64,000 nt of DNA from Tanytarsus gracilentus (Eukaryota; Arthropoda; Insecta; Diptera; Chironomidae), in assembly GCA_038502055.1 (NCBI GenBank), contig JAXRKN010000018.1, positions 496,001 to 560,000 on the forward strand, in the 5' to 3' direction. The position numbers and the translations under genes were made by a program. Positions 21,365 to 30,463 of the stretch are shown here, piece after piece. Below the pieces are notes generated by a model that ran no database searches, had not been told where the DNA came from, and worked only from the letters and a program-made list of their open reading frames with translations. The stretch's first letter is position 1; each line of letters opens with the position of its first letter.

Positions 21365-22162
21365 TCAGTCAATTTTTATTATTGCATAAACACACTCGCA
21401 GAGATAAGGATCCCAATTGTAGCGTGGACGGTCACATCTCTTGACTTTTGAGCAAACGCAATCACAAGCCTGTTAAAAAATAAATTTATTTAATTTAATT
21501 TTAAATTTTTTTCAAACCTCTTCACTCCAAATTTTGAGTGGTCTCCATGGTTTTGATGTTCTCCAAGGACAGCATTCCCTTTTACTTTGTTTACATTTAC
21601 ATTTACAGGTAGAGTAGTCAAAATAAAGAGGTTCTCTACAGCTTTTAGGATGTAAACAAGTGCAGCCGCAAATGTCTTCGCTCCACTCTTGAGGTCTCAA
21701 GCAATCTTGGCAAGTTTGTCTACAATTGCATGCGCAGTCTTTAAGATATTGATTTTCATTGCAGGTCAATTGAACTGGCGATGGACACTCGCAAAGGCAA
21801 GTTTCATTATTATAAGTTTTCGGAAATTCACATTGTAAAACTCCAAAATTTTTGCAAACACATTCGCAGGATGTTTTATTTGCTTGGTGAAGGAATTTAT
21901 TTGGAGGACACGGAAATGTCGGAATAATTTTCAAGTTTGGAATACCAACAGCAAGATCACAACAATTTCCACTCGTTGTGCAATTAGGTCCAAAGTAAAA
22001 CGATTCATTGAATTTACTCCACCCTAAGGGACAAACACAGTTCAATGCAGGATCAGTTACTGAATAATCTGGAGGGCCACAGGAAGCGCAAATTGTTGCT
22101 GCAAAAATTACACGAGTATTTAGATGTAATATTCCAAGAATAAAAACGATTAAAAACTTCAT
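21365..22162 (-). CDS. BR3-like secreted Cys-rich protein 1
   Basis: Two exons, 22162-21518 and 21469-21365, join in phase 0 to 249 aa. Residues 1-21 are a signal peptide (MKFLIVFILGILHLNTRVIFA). The mature protein carries repeated modules ending in CxCxC: CECVC, CLCEC, CACNC, CGCTC, CKCKC and a final CDCVC. The key pattern C-X10-C-X-C-X-C is that of the Balbiani ring 3 protein. Conserved phrases CQDCLRPQEWSEDICGCTC, CPWRTSKPW and KIWSEE recur in all cluster members. The closest paralogue is the next gene (23,038-23,844), with the same intron position and identical length. By family, a disulfide-linked silk or gland secretion is likely. A TTGTGCAAATATTTTT motif lies 74-95 bp upstream of the start. 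Confidence 0.85.
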
Positions 22163-22235
22163 GGCTGCCGATTTCTTTGAAGACTTATTGAGAACTAAAA
22201 ATTATCGTGATGAGAAAAAAGAATTCAATTATTAA

Positions 22236-22257
22236 AACTTGTGCAAATATTTTTGTC
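22236..22257 (-). promoter_or_regulatory. Shared TTGTGCAAATATTTT motif upstream of BR3-like gene 1
   Basis: AACTTGTGCAAATATTTTTG, one of six related copies near BR3-like genes. The core resembles a C/EBP site (TTGCGCAAT). Its regulatory role is inferred from recurrence only. Confidence 0.45.
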
Positions 22258-22477
22258 ATATTTAAAATTTTTTTGAAAGTCACCTCGAAGAGAAAACATT
22301 CAATTTTAAAAATATGAAAGCGCACGGGTTCAAATAGTCTCGAATGTGCTTAAAACAATAATTAAATTCAAAAACAGTTAAAAAATAAAATCAAAAATCT
22401 TTCTAATTTGTCAAAAGAAAAAAATAAACTGATTTAAAATTAAATTCACAAATAATTTTTATAAATTACGAAAATGA

Positions 22478-22790
22478 GAATTATTTCTTGACTGTCATCA
22501 AGTGGTTGACTGATGTTCCTCCAATAAGCTTGTTTGTGATGCCAGTTGAATAAATCGAAGACAAAAAATTAAAATTGATGTCGAAGAAAATTTTTGTATT
22601 TTTTAAATCCTAAAATTTGAATTTAATTGAAGTTTTTTTTTAAAGATTTTAATTCGTCTTTTTATCATCTAAAAAGTCAACTTGAATGTGTTAGTAAATT
22701 TGTTTGCATTTTGTTAGCAAACTTTTTATTTGTTAGCTTTTCATCTTTTTTATCTCTAACTTTACGAGTAATTTATGATAAGAAATGAAT
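22478..22790 (-). pseudogene. Ethanolamine kinase fragment (exon 1-2 region)
   Basis: Bases 22,478-22,560 match the first part of eas exon 2 at 20,740-20,823 (AATAAGCTTGTTTGTGATGCC is shared), and ~22,650-22,790 resembles the eas 5' flank. Most of exon 1 is missing and the frame is damaged. It sits between the two tandem 249-aa BR3-like genes, as expected if the duplicated unit included the 5' end of eas. Confidence 0.75.
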
Positions 22791-22799
22791 CAATTTAAA

Positions 22800-23037
22800 T
22801 TTTTATTTTTTTTTAGAATTTATCAATCAATAAATTTAATATAATTTATCAAACTAATAAATTTCACATTAAAATCATTTTTAATTTTTTTATTGAATTT
22901 AAACAAATTTTATTGAATTTTTTTTTGAATTTAAACAAATTTCAAATTTTGTTGAATTTTAACAAATTTTGTTGAATTTAAACAAATTTAAAATTTTAAT
23001 TAAAAAATTAAAAAATTGTAAATGAATTTTTGGAACC
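22800..23037. other. AT-rich spacer with AAACAAATTT repeats
   Basis: Several short AAACAAATTTNAATTTT repeats at ~22,900-23,000, immediately 3' of BR3-like gene 2. Nothing coding was seen. Confidence 0.4.
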
Positions 23038-23844
23038 TTAACGTTCAATCCAATAAACGCATCTGCAAATATAAGGATCCCAAACGTATTCAAATGCACA
23101 GGTCACGATTTGAGCGCAAACGCAATCACAAGACTGTTAAAAAATAAATTATTAATTATTTTAATAAAAAATATATATTAAATTTCAAACCCTTGGACTC
23201 CAAATCTTCGGTGATCTATTTAAAGAGCAGCATAATCTTGGATATTGAATGCAGTCACATCTGCAGGTCGAAGGGTTAAAAAAACGAGATGAATCACAGC
23301 TCACAGGATATTGACATCTACAGCTGCAAACTCTTTCGTTCCAGACTTGAGGACTGACACAGTCTCTGCATGGCTCTCTGCATTTACATTTACATTCATT
23401 AACGTCGAGATATTGATTTCTTGGGCAAGTCAGTGAACACCCACAAAGGCAAGTTTCGTTATTGTAAATCCATGGAAGTGCACATTGTAATATTCCAAAA
23501 TTATCGCAAACACATTCGCAGCTCGTTGATGTTTTTTGCTGGAGGAATTTATTTTCAGGACATGGATTAGCTGGAAGATTCTTCAATTCTTCAAGACCAA
23601 TACTCTGAACACAACAATCACCAGTTATTGTGCAATTAGGTCCATAAGAATTAGAAAATTGAATTCTATCCCATGAATAATGTTGTGACCAACATTCACA
23701 ATTTAAAGCAGAATCCGTAATCGTATCTGGATTCATTCCTTCATCAGTAAATGTACAATTAGCGCAAATTGTTACTGTGAAAATTTGCCCAGGTAAAATT
23801 GCGAAAATAATCAAGATTAAAAACTTCATTGCTGCCGATTTCAT
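23038..23844 (-). CDS. BR3-like secreted Cys-rich protein 2
   Basis: Two exons, 23844-23191 and 23133-23038, give 249 aa from the first ATG, or 243 aa from the second at 23826. The second start (MKFLILIIFAILPG) is the better signal peptide and matches its paralogue. The body repeats the plan of gene 1: CANC near the N-terminus, GPNCTITGDCC, CECVC, CLCGC, CKCKC, CSCRC, CRCDC and a final CDCVC with WDPYICRCVY. Cysteine spacing follows C-X10-C-X-C-X-C in the central modules. It has the same intron position and neighbouring repeats as gene 1, so the two arose by tandem duplication. A TTGAGCAAATATTTTT motif lies ~60-80 bp upstream. A silk or gland secretion is likely. Confidence 0.85.
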
Positions 23845-23902
23845 CGAAAGGTTTTTGAGAACTGAAAAATATTTTCATCAGAAATTGAAATTTAATTTTA
23901 TC

Positions 23903-23924
23903 AACTTGAGCAAATATTTTTGTC
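23903..23924 (-). promoter_or_regulatory. Shared TTGAGCAAATATTTT motif upstream of BR3-like gene 2
   Basis: AACTTGAGCAAATATTTTTG, in the same relative position as at gene 1. Recurrence suggests a common activator site. Confidence 0.45.
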
Positions 23925-24060
23925 TTAATTTAATTACGTTTTAAAATTAAATGAGTCACCTTAAAGAGTTCTCGAAGTAAAACTCACACCATTAAGATCC
24001 ATCATGGAAGTTAAGTAAATAAAAAAACTTCATAATAAAAAAAATGGAGTCGTAAAAATT

Positions 24061-24130
24061 TTCAATAGGTTGAAAAATATTATTCGATATTTGAATTTAT
24101 TTTCAATAAACTTGCGCAAATATTTTCAGC
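24061..24130 (+). promoter_or_regulatory. Orphan copy of the shared upstream block
   Basis: CAATAGGTTGAAAAATATTATTCG followed by TTTCAATAAACTTGCGCAAATATTTTC matches the start of the blocks at 25,900 and 27,405. No intact gene follows within 2 kb, so this is probably the relic promoter of a lost cluster member. Confidence 0.45.
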
Positions 24131-25112
24131 TCACTCAAACTCATCCACACAATGATTCAATCGAACTTTATTCAGTGTTCATATGTGCACTATCATCATT
24201 ATAATTTGCTGCCATCTCTTCAACCAAGATGTTCGAACTCTCACGGGACTTGATCCTTTATTATTTTGGCCATTTAATTTCAAGGAATTGAATAAATAAT
24301 ATTAATAAGATTTTTGTACACCACATTTGGAAACATAAATTAGGGAAAAACTGAAATTTTTTGATGATTTCTTTTTGTAAAAGGGAAAATGAGTGGGAAG
24401 AAGTTAGAAAAGCTAAGACGGCAAAATTAATGTTCAAAAATAACGAGGAAATTCATAGAAATATATTTTCCTAGCAAATTTACTAGAAATTTAAAATTTC
24501 CTAGGAAAATTCCTTCGGATGGATGAATGGATGATCCATACTCAATTCTCACTAGACTTTGTTCAAAATTTTTTTTCTCTACTGTCATTATCATTTTATG
24601 CAATTTTCTCTCTTATCACATATATAAAACTCCTTCACGCTCCAATTGCCGCCAATTCAATTATTATTTCAATATTTTTCAGTTTACATTGTTCCGAGAA
24701 TTTTTGCGGTAATTTTCCTAGTTGGGAGACAGGAAAGTTTTCTATTAAAAATGATGTTTTTTGAGGTGATTTAAGAATGTAATGAAGATGTTGCATTTTG
24801 ATAGATATAAAAAGTTTAAAATAGAAGTGAAAAATATTTAAGAAAGTATTAATTTTTTTGAAACACCTAATAACTTTAGTTTAAAAATTTAGAACTGTAA
24901 AGTTAGAAATTTAATTTTACGTAATTTACAAAAAATAAAAAATTTCTTACACATTTTTTTATGTTTTTTTTATTTTCCTAAATTTATTTGCAAGTTGAAT
25001 AATTTTTTATATTTTCAACAAATTTTTTTCTAACGTATTTTTAAAATTCAAATTTTTCACTTTTCATTTATTCTTTTTAAATTCATTTCATTCCGTTCGC
25101 AAACTCAACTTC
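24131..25112. other. Gene-free stretch with a dispersed repeat
   Basis: 24,510-24,545 contains TTTCCTAGGAAAATTCCTT and GGATGATCCATACTCA, a repeat seen again at 27,180-27,220. Several open frames here are short and biased and are not believed to be genes. Confidence 0.45.
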
Positions 25113-25285
25113 CAAGGGGCTGACACTCTCCGTTTTAACGGAAAAAACGGAAAATTTTTAGCAAAAAACGGAAAATAACGGAAGAAAACGGAAAAAACGG
25201 AAGAATACGGAAAAAACGGAAGAAAACGGAAAAAACGGGTGCAAATTTTTCCGTATACGGAGAGTGTCAGCCCCTTGTCAACTTC
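25105..25285. mobile_element. hAT-like MITE carrying ACGGAAAA tandem repeats
   Basis: A perfect 21-bp terminal inverted repeat, CAAGGGGCTGACACTCTCCG plus T, spans 25113-25133 and, inverted, 25257-25277. It is flanked by the 8-bp duplication TCAACTTC at 25105-25112 and 25278-25285. The inside is a degenerate array of ACGGAAAAAACGGAAGAA units. The CAAGGG terminus and 8-bp duplication fit the hAT superfamily. Confidence 0.85.
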
Positions 25286-25360
25286 ATTTCATTTGAAATT
25301 AACAACAAAGAACATCTGAAATCAAAAAATAAACAAAAATTTATCAAAAATTTATTTAAA

Positions 25361-25800
25361 ATGTTAAATTTCCTCAAGCGAATTTGAACTGAGTCTGAGA
25401 GTGAGACACGTTTAAACGCTGTGCAATCAAAAGTGGTGACATTATATGATGTCAAGCATCCAACACTCGCCGACATGGGTGTTTCATCTGAGGAAGATTT
25501 AAAGTCAGCAATTTACGACGTAATCCAGAAAATTAAAGATCCTGAAAAGCTGTGAGAATCGAATTTAACCCAACTGTGCCGCATTGTTCTTTGGCGACTC
25601 TCATTGGACTCACAATAAGGTTCATTAAAATTTTAATAAATTAATTTTTAAAACTCTAAATTTATTTTTAGAATCAAAATTTAACGACACTTCCCGCAAA
25701 CCCTCAAACTGGGTATTTTCATCAAAAAAGGAACACACGCGACTGAAGAGGAAATTAAATTGAAACTTTTGAAAATTTTAAATTTTAACATCACATTAAA
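25361..25800 (+). pseudogene. CIAO2/MIP18-family (galla-like) pseudogene
   Basis: The sequence reads like a Fe-S assembly factor of the MIP18/CIAO2 family but is broken. There is an in-frame TGA after eight codons, then SEEDLKSAIYDVIQKIKDPE (a family hallmark). A frame change and loss of the expected ~20-30 residues follow, then VRIEFNPTVPHCSLATLIGL (the conserved core with its reactive Cys). An intron-like gap at ~25,619-25,670 keeps a TTTTTAG acceptor. A further TAA precedes RHFPQTLKLGIFIKKGTHAT. The retained intron argues for DNA-level duplication rather than retroposition. A functional copy must exist elsewhere. Confidence 0.8.
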
Positions 25801-25919
25801 ATTCATAATTATAAATTTCAAAATTTTTTAAAAAAATTAAAATGTAACAAATTTTAAAAAATCAAAAATTTATAACCCGATTTAACAAAATTGAAGAATA
25901 AAAACAATCAAGTTAAAAA

Positions 25920-26150
25920 AATATTATTCGACATTTTTTTATTTTCAACAAACTTGCGCAAATATTTTCGATATTTTAAGTTAAATTGCGCTTTAAAATT
26001 CTACTCGACATCTCTATTTCGATCCATGATAACACTTGAGTAAACTCTCAACACAAAATTGAGTTTCACTGATGTGGATTGACGTCGTTCAATGAGAGAA
26101 TTTTCCCCTCGTTTTAAACTACTAGAAAATTCTCTTCTGACTTAATTTAA
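25920..26150 (+). promoter_or_regulatory. Shared upstream block, copy A
   Basis: About 230 bp that is nearly identical, inverted, to 29,917-30,140, and matches 27,412-27,610 apart from a ~45-bp gap there. It contains AACTTGCGCAAATATTTTCG (25951-25970), GATCCATGATAACACTTGAG and TGATGTGGATTGACGTCGTT with a TGACGTC CRE-like core. It ends ~80 bp before the ATG at 26227. A conserved non-coding block in front of three secreted-protein genes is best read as promoter/enhancer. Confidence 0.7.
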
Positions 26151-26226
26151 TTTTTATTTAAAATTCTTTTCGATTAATTTTTAATTCAAACTCTTCCAAG
26201 ACTTGAAACTGAACAGACGCAAAAAA

Positions 26227-27085
26227 ATGAAGTTTGTTGGAATTTTATTAATTTTTGTTGCAATTTCGAGTAAGTTAAATTTTAAAATATTTAAAGTGAT
26301 TTTAATTAATTTTTCTTTAGAGTCATCGATTGCACAATTACCTACAGATGCTCCAATTGAGCAACCTGCTCCACCAACTGATCCACCAACTGATGGAACA
26401 ATGGAGAGAAGACCTTATTGTGAACCCCCAAAAATTTTGTTTTGGGATTATAGAACACCGATTTGTGATTGTCCAAATCGCGACATGAAACCTTTGTGTG
26501 TTTATCCTGGAAGATGGGACGACACAAACTGTCTTTGCAGCTGTCCATGGTGGGCATATTTGACATGCCAGAAAAATCAATATCTCGATCCTAAAGACTG
26601 CAAGTGCAAGTGTAAAGAACCATGCAAAGATTGTTCAAGACCTCAAGTTTGGAACGAAGGAGTTTGCAGTTGCACTTGTCCACGAGTTGTGAGCTGTAAG
26701 AAGCCCCGTTATTTCGATTACTGGAACTGCAAATGTCAATGTAATCAGAAACCAAGAAGATGCTGCGCTTCTACTAGACCATGGAAGATTTGGAGCGAAA
26801 ATGTTCGTTTGACTTTTAATTAATTAAAATTTAATTTCAATTTTTTCACAGGCTTGTGATTGCGTTTGTGCCAGAGTCATGAGATGTGCAACTCACTTGG
26901 GTTACTTTTGGGATTCTTATCTCTGCAAGTGCGTTCGTCAAAGAGAAACTTGGTGGGCTCTCGACTTCGCTGCTGAATCTTCAAAGATGGAAGAAGGAAT
27001 TGACTTGGATGAAGGAATTTATCCTGAACCTGTTTATGAGGAAATAACTGAAGCTCCAATTGATGTTTCAAATCCAATCGCTTAA
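26227..27085 (+). CDS. BR3-like secreted Cys-rich protein 3
   Basis: Exons 26227-26269, 26321-26802 and 26852-27085 join in phase to 252 aa. Exon 1 gives the signal peptide (MKFVGILLIFVAIS). A short Pro/Thr linker (DAPIEQPAPPTDPPTDG) follows, then modules CDCPNRDMKPLC, CLCSC, CKCKC, CSCTC, CKCQC and, in exon 3, CDCVC. C-X10-C-X-C-X-C spacing is clear in CSRPQVWNEGVCSCTC. Past the last cysteine lies an acidic, cysteine-free tail (MEEGIDLDEGIYPEPVYEE). It is the tandem twin of the next gene, the two sharing the upstream block, exon plan and tail. The exon-2 donor AATGTTCG is weak but supported by the twin. A silk or gland secretion is likely. Confidence 0.85.
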
Positions 27086-27155
27086 AATTCCAAATTTAAA
27101 TTTTCGAAGATGATTTGAAATTGTATTAAATTTTTTAATAAATTCTTTTGGGTCT

Positions 27156-27220
27156 TGATCATCCATCTGAAGGATATTTCCTAGGAAAATTCCTTGGGAG
27201 GGATGATCCATACTCATACT
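27156..27220. repeat. Small palindromic dispersed repeat
   Basis: TGATCATCCATC is mirrored by GGATGATCC around a TTTCCTAGGAAA palindrome. The right half recurs at 24,510-24,545. It resembles a very short MITE fragment. Confidence 0.4.
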
Positions 27221-27404
27221 TTTTATGTTTTCTTGAAAAATTTCAATAAAATTTCATAAAAAAACTTGAGTCAAATTTTAAAACTAAAGCTGCAAAATTA
27301 ACTTGCCTTAAAATAGTTAATTTTTTTTGAGTAAATTTTTCTAAAGAAATTAAGATTTTTTTAAATGAAAATTAAGTAAAAATAAATGAAGTCAAATAAT
27401 TTTA

Positions 27405-27615
27405 ATAGGTTGAAAAATATTTTTCAACATTTTTATTATAATTTAATTTAAAAAAATTGTGCAAATATTTTCGGCAATTTCGATCCATGATAACACTTGA
27501 GTAAATTCTCAGCACAAAATTGAGTTTCACTGATGTGGATTGACGTCGTTCGATGCGAGAATTTTCTCCTCATTTTAAACTGCTACAAAATTCTCTTCTG
27601 ACTTAATTTAATTTT
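27405..27615 (+). promoter_or_regulatory. Shared upstream block, copy B
   Basis: Same block as at 25,920, with TTGTGCAAATATTTTCGG (27456-27473), GATCCATGATAACACTTGAG and TGATGTGGATTGACGTCGTT. It lacks the ~45-bp middle part present in the other two copies. It lies ~60 bp before the ATG at 27672. Confidence 0.7.
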
Positions 27616-27671
27616 TCGATCAATTTTTAATTTATTTTCTTCTAAGATTTGAAACTGAACAGAAGTTAAAA

Positions 27672-28546
27672 ATGAAGTTTGTTGGAATTTTATTAATTTT
27701 TGTAGCAATTTCGAGTAAGTTAAACGTTTTATAAACTCAACTTTAATAATAACAATTTTCTCTCGACAGCTCGAGAAATTGCTGCTATAGTGAATAATGA
27801 TCCAATAACCACTAAGGAACCAATTTTAATTAAAGAACCAATTTTAATTGATGATCCAATAAAGTATCCAATTGAAATCTGTCGTAAGCCTCACATTTGG
27901 TGGATCGATCCGGTACCTGGTGGTTGTGATTGTGCAAATCGCGATATGAGACCTTTGTGCGTTTATCCTGGCAATTGGGACAACAAGTCCTGTTTTTGCA
28001 GCTGTCCATGGTGGGCTCATTTAACATGTCAAAAAAATCAATATCTCAGTCCTAAAGATTGCAAATGTAAATGTCTTGAACCATGCAAGGATTGTTCAAA
28101 ACCTCAAGTATGGAATGAAGGAGTTTGCGGTTGCACTTGTCCACAAATCTATAAATGTGACAAACTTCGCTTCTTTGAGTATTGGAGCTGCAATTGTCAA
28201 TGCAAACAAAAACCAAGAAAATGCTGCGCTTCAACGAAGCCATGGAAGACCTGGAGTGAAAAGGTGAAAATTAATTTTTTACGAAAATTATTAAATTTTT
28301 TTTAACCTACAGAAATGCGATTGCGAGTGCACTTTCATAAAAAGTTGTGCAACTCACTTGGGTTACTTTTGGGATTCTTATCTCTGCAAGTGCGTTCGAC
28401 AAAAACAAGTTTGGTGGGCTCTCGATTTTGCTGCTGAATCTTTGAAAATGGAAGAAGGAATTGATGACGATGAAGGAGTTTACCCTGAACCTGTTCATGA
28501 GGAACTTATTGAGGGACCAACTGATGATTTTATTCTAGCAACATAA
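27672..28546 (+). CDS. BR3-like secreted Cys-rich protein 4
   Basis: Exons 27672-27714, 27770-28263 and 28313-28546 join in phase to 256 aa. The signal peptide MKFVGILLIFVAIS is identical to gene 3. The linker is a different low-complexity string with the repeat KEPILI. Modules then match gene 3: CDCANRDMRPLC, CFCSC, CKCKC, CGCTC, CNCQC and CDCEC. The C-terminal exon has the same length as in gene 3 (234 bp) and the same acidic tail. The linker between signal peptide and first Cys module is the most diverged part, while the cysteine scaffold is kept, which fits selection for disulfide cross-linking. A silk or gland secretion is likely. Confidence 0.85.
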
Positions 28547-28813
28547 ATTTTTGAAGGATGATAAAATATTTTTTAAAAATTTTTAATGGTTTTAAATTTG
28601 TTCTAAATTTAAATAAAAATACAGTAAAACTTTAAAAAAAATTAATGACAAATTTTTTAGTACTCATTCACCTATAAAAGTTGAACAAATTTTCAATTTT
28701 ATATAAAAATTCATAAATTGGGTAATCACAAAGTTAGGTTTTTTACCCTAAATAAAATAACTTTCTTTATTAAAAATTCAAATGTTAATAAAAATCTTAA
28801 AACATTGAATTTT

Positions 28814-29812
28814 TTAAGTAAGAACATAAGTCTCATTAGGCATACTTTTATAGTCTGGATTAACCGGATCAACCATCCATCCGTCTATCCAATCGCACTC
28901 ACATGTAGTTGCGTTGAAAATCTGCTCACTATTACAGATTGGAACTGGATTACAGAATGAAATTTCAGCAACTCTATCAGCGACATTCATTGGCTGAAAT
29001 TTGATTATCCATTCGCATCGACATGTTATAAAGTTCCAATATTGATTAAATGGACATTTCTGAATTTTATCGCAAACACAGTCGCAAGTCTAAATAAAAA
29101 CTAATAATAAAAATTAATAAATTGAAAATTATTTTAAAATTTACATTTGGATCCCATCTTTTGTTCAAATCAGGGCAGCAATGCCTCGGTGCTTGCTTGC
29201 ATTCGCATCTACACGACCAATCATTCCAGAAAAGATGAGATTTGCAAGATTTTTTCAAAGGACATTCGCATGTGCAAGTTTTAGAATTCCATTTTTGAGG
29301 TTTTGAACAATCTTTACAAGATTCTTTGCATAGACATGAGCAAGTTTTAGGATCGAAGTATTGATTTTTTGCGCATGTTTTGTAACCCCACCATGGGCAC
29401 TCACATGCACAAGATTCTTTGCAATAGTAACTTGGATAAGGACATTTAAGAAGACCCAAATTGTTGCAAGCGCATTGACATTTTGGTGGATAAGGAGAAG
29501 CTGGCACGACGTGCTTGTTTTGAGGGCAGAAAACTTGAGGATCGCATTTCACTAAATTTGAAATTAATAAAATTAATTAAAAAAATTAAACATTTTAAAA
29601 ATCAACTAACACTCTTTAAATTCACAACAGTTGCCGATGGCATCACAAGCCGGTCCACAGGCATATTTTAACAGCAGTTTATTTGAGTCATTCGGGCAAG
29701 TGCAGTTGATGTCTGGATTTGTGTATGGTGGACTTTTACAAGAGACACAAACTGGAATTTGACAATTAATTTTTTGCGTTAAAACCGCGAGGATAAAAAT
29801 TAAAAATTTCAT
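28814..29812 (-). CDS. BR3-like secreted Cys-rich protein 5
   Basis: Exons 29812-29611, 29551-29145 and 29089-28814 join in phase to 294 aa. The signal peptide is MKFLIFILAVLTQKINC. The N-terminal CVSCKSPPYTNPDINCTC, with CGPACDAIGNCC, matches genes 1 and 2. Modules CQCAC, CACEC, CSCLC, CTCEC, CRCEC and CDCVC follow. Exon 3 is longer than in the other members and ends with an extra CNPVPICNSEQIFNATTCEC module and a Pro/Asn tail. The gene thus combines the N-terminus of genes 1-2 with the promoter block of genes 3-4, inverted, which suggests recombination within the cluster. It is convergent with gene 4 (267 bp apart at the 3' ends). A silk or gland secretion is likely. Confidence 0.83.
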
Positions 29813-29916
29813 TGCTTCCAATCAAATTGAAAGTTTAATGAGAACTAAATAAAAAATTTAAAAATTTTTAAAGAGAGTTTTAATTTTTGTTTTCTAGCAG
29901 TTTGAATAAATTTTAA

Positions 29917-30145
29917 GTCAGAAGAGAATTTTCTAGCAGTTTAAAATGAGGGGAAAATTCTCGCATTGAACGACGTCAATCCACATCAGTGAAACTCAAT
30001 TTTGTGTTGAGAGTTTACTCAAGTGTTATCATGGATCGAAATAGAGATGTCGAGTAGAATTTTAAAGCGCAATTTAACTTAAAATATCGAAAATATTTGC
30101 GCAAGTTTGTTGAAAATAAATTCAAATATCGAATAATATTTTTCA
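29917..30145 (-). promoter_or_regulatory. Shared upstream block, inverted copy C
   Basis: Reverse complement of the block at 25,920-26,150 over about 225 bp with only scattered differences, including the TTGCGCAAATATTTTCG motif (30091-30108) and the TGACGTCGTTCAATG core. It lies ~100 bp upstream of gene 5. The 30-kb giant gene begins its 3' end just beyond. Confidence 0.7.
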
Positions 30146-30463
30146 ACCTATTAAAAATTTTTGACTTCTTTTTTTCATATTTACTTAATTGCCATCTTTA
30201 TTAATGCGAAGTTAAAGTCGTAAGTTTTCGAGCAATTAAAACAGATGAGAAAAATATTTGAGTCAAAATTTTCAACAACTTTACTTTCAGCTTTATTCAA
30301 CTTTACTTTGATTGAAGTCAATTCAAGTAACTTTACTTTATTTTAACTTTCGTTCAACTTGACTTCAATTAACGTGAAAAATAAAAACTGTGAAAATAAA
30401 ATAAAAAAACAAAATTTAAAACAATTTTTTAAATTTTTATTTCAATTCAAAATTTTAAATCAT

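Noticed and set aside
24519..24764. Two overlapping plus frames of 61-81 codons
   Set aside because: They begin in a dispersed repeat (GGATGGATGAATGGATG) and overlap in two frames with Phe/Ile-biased sequence.
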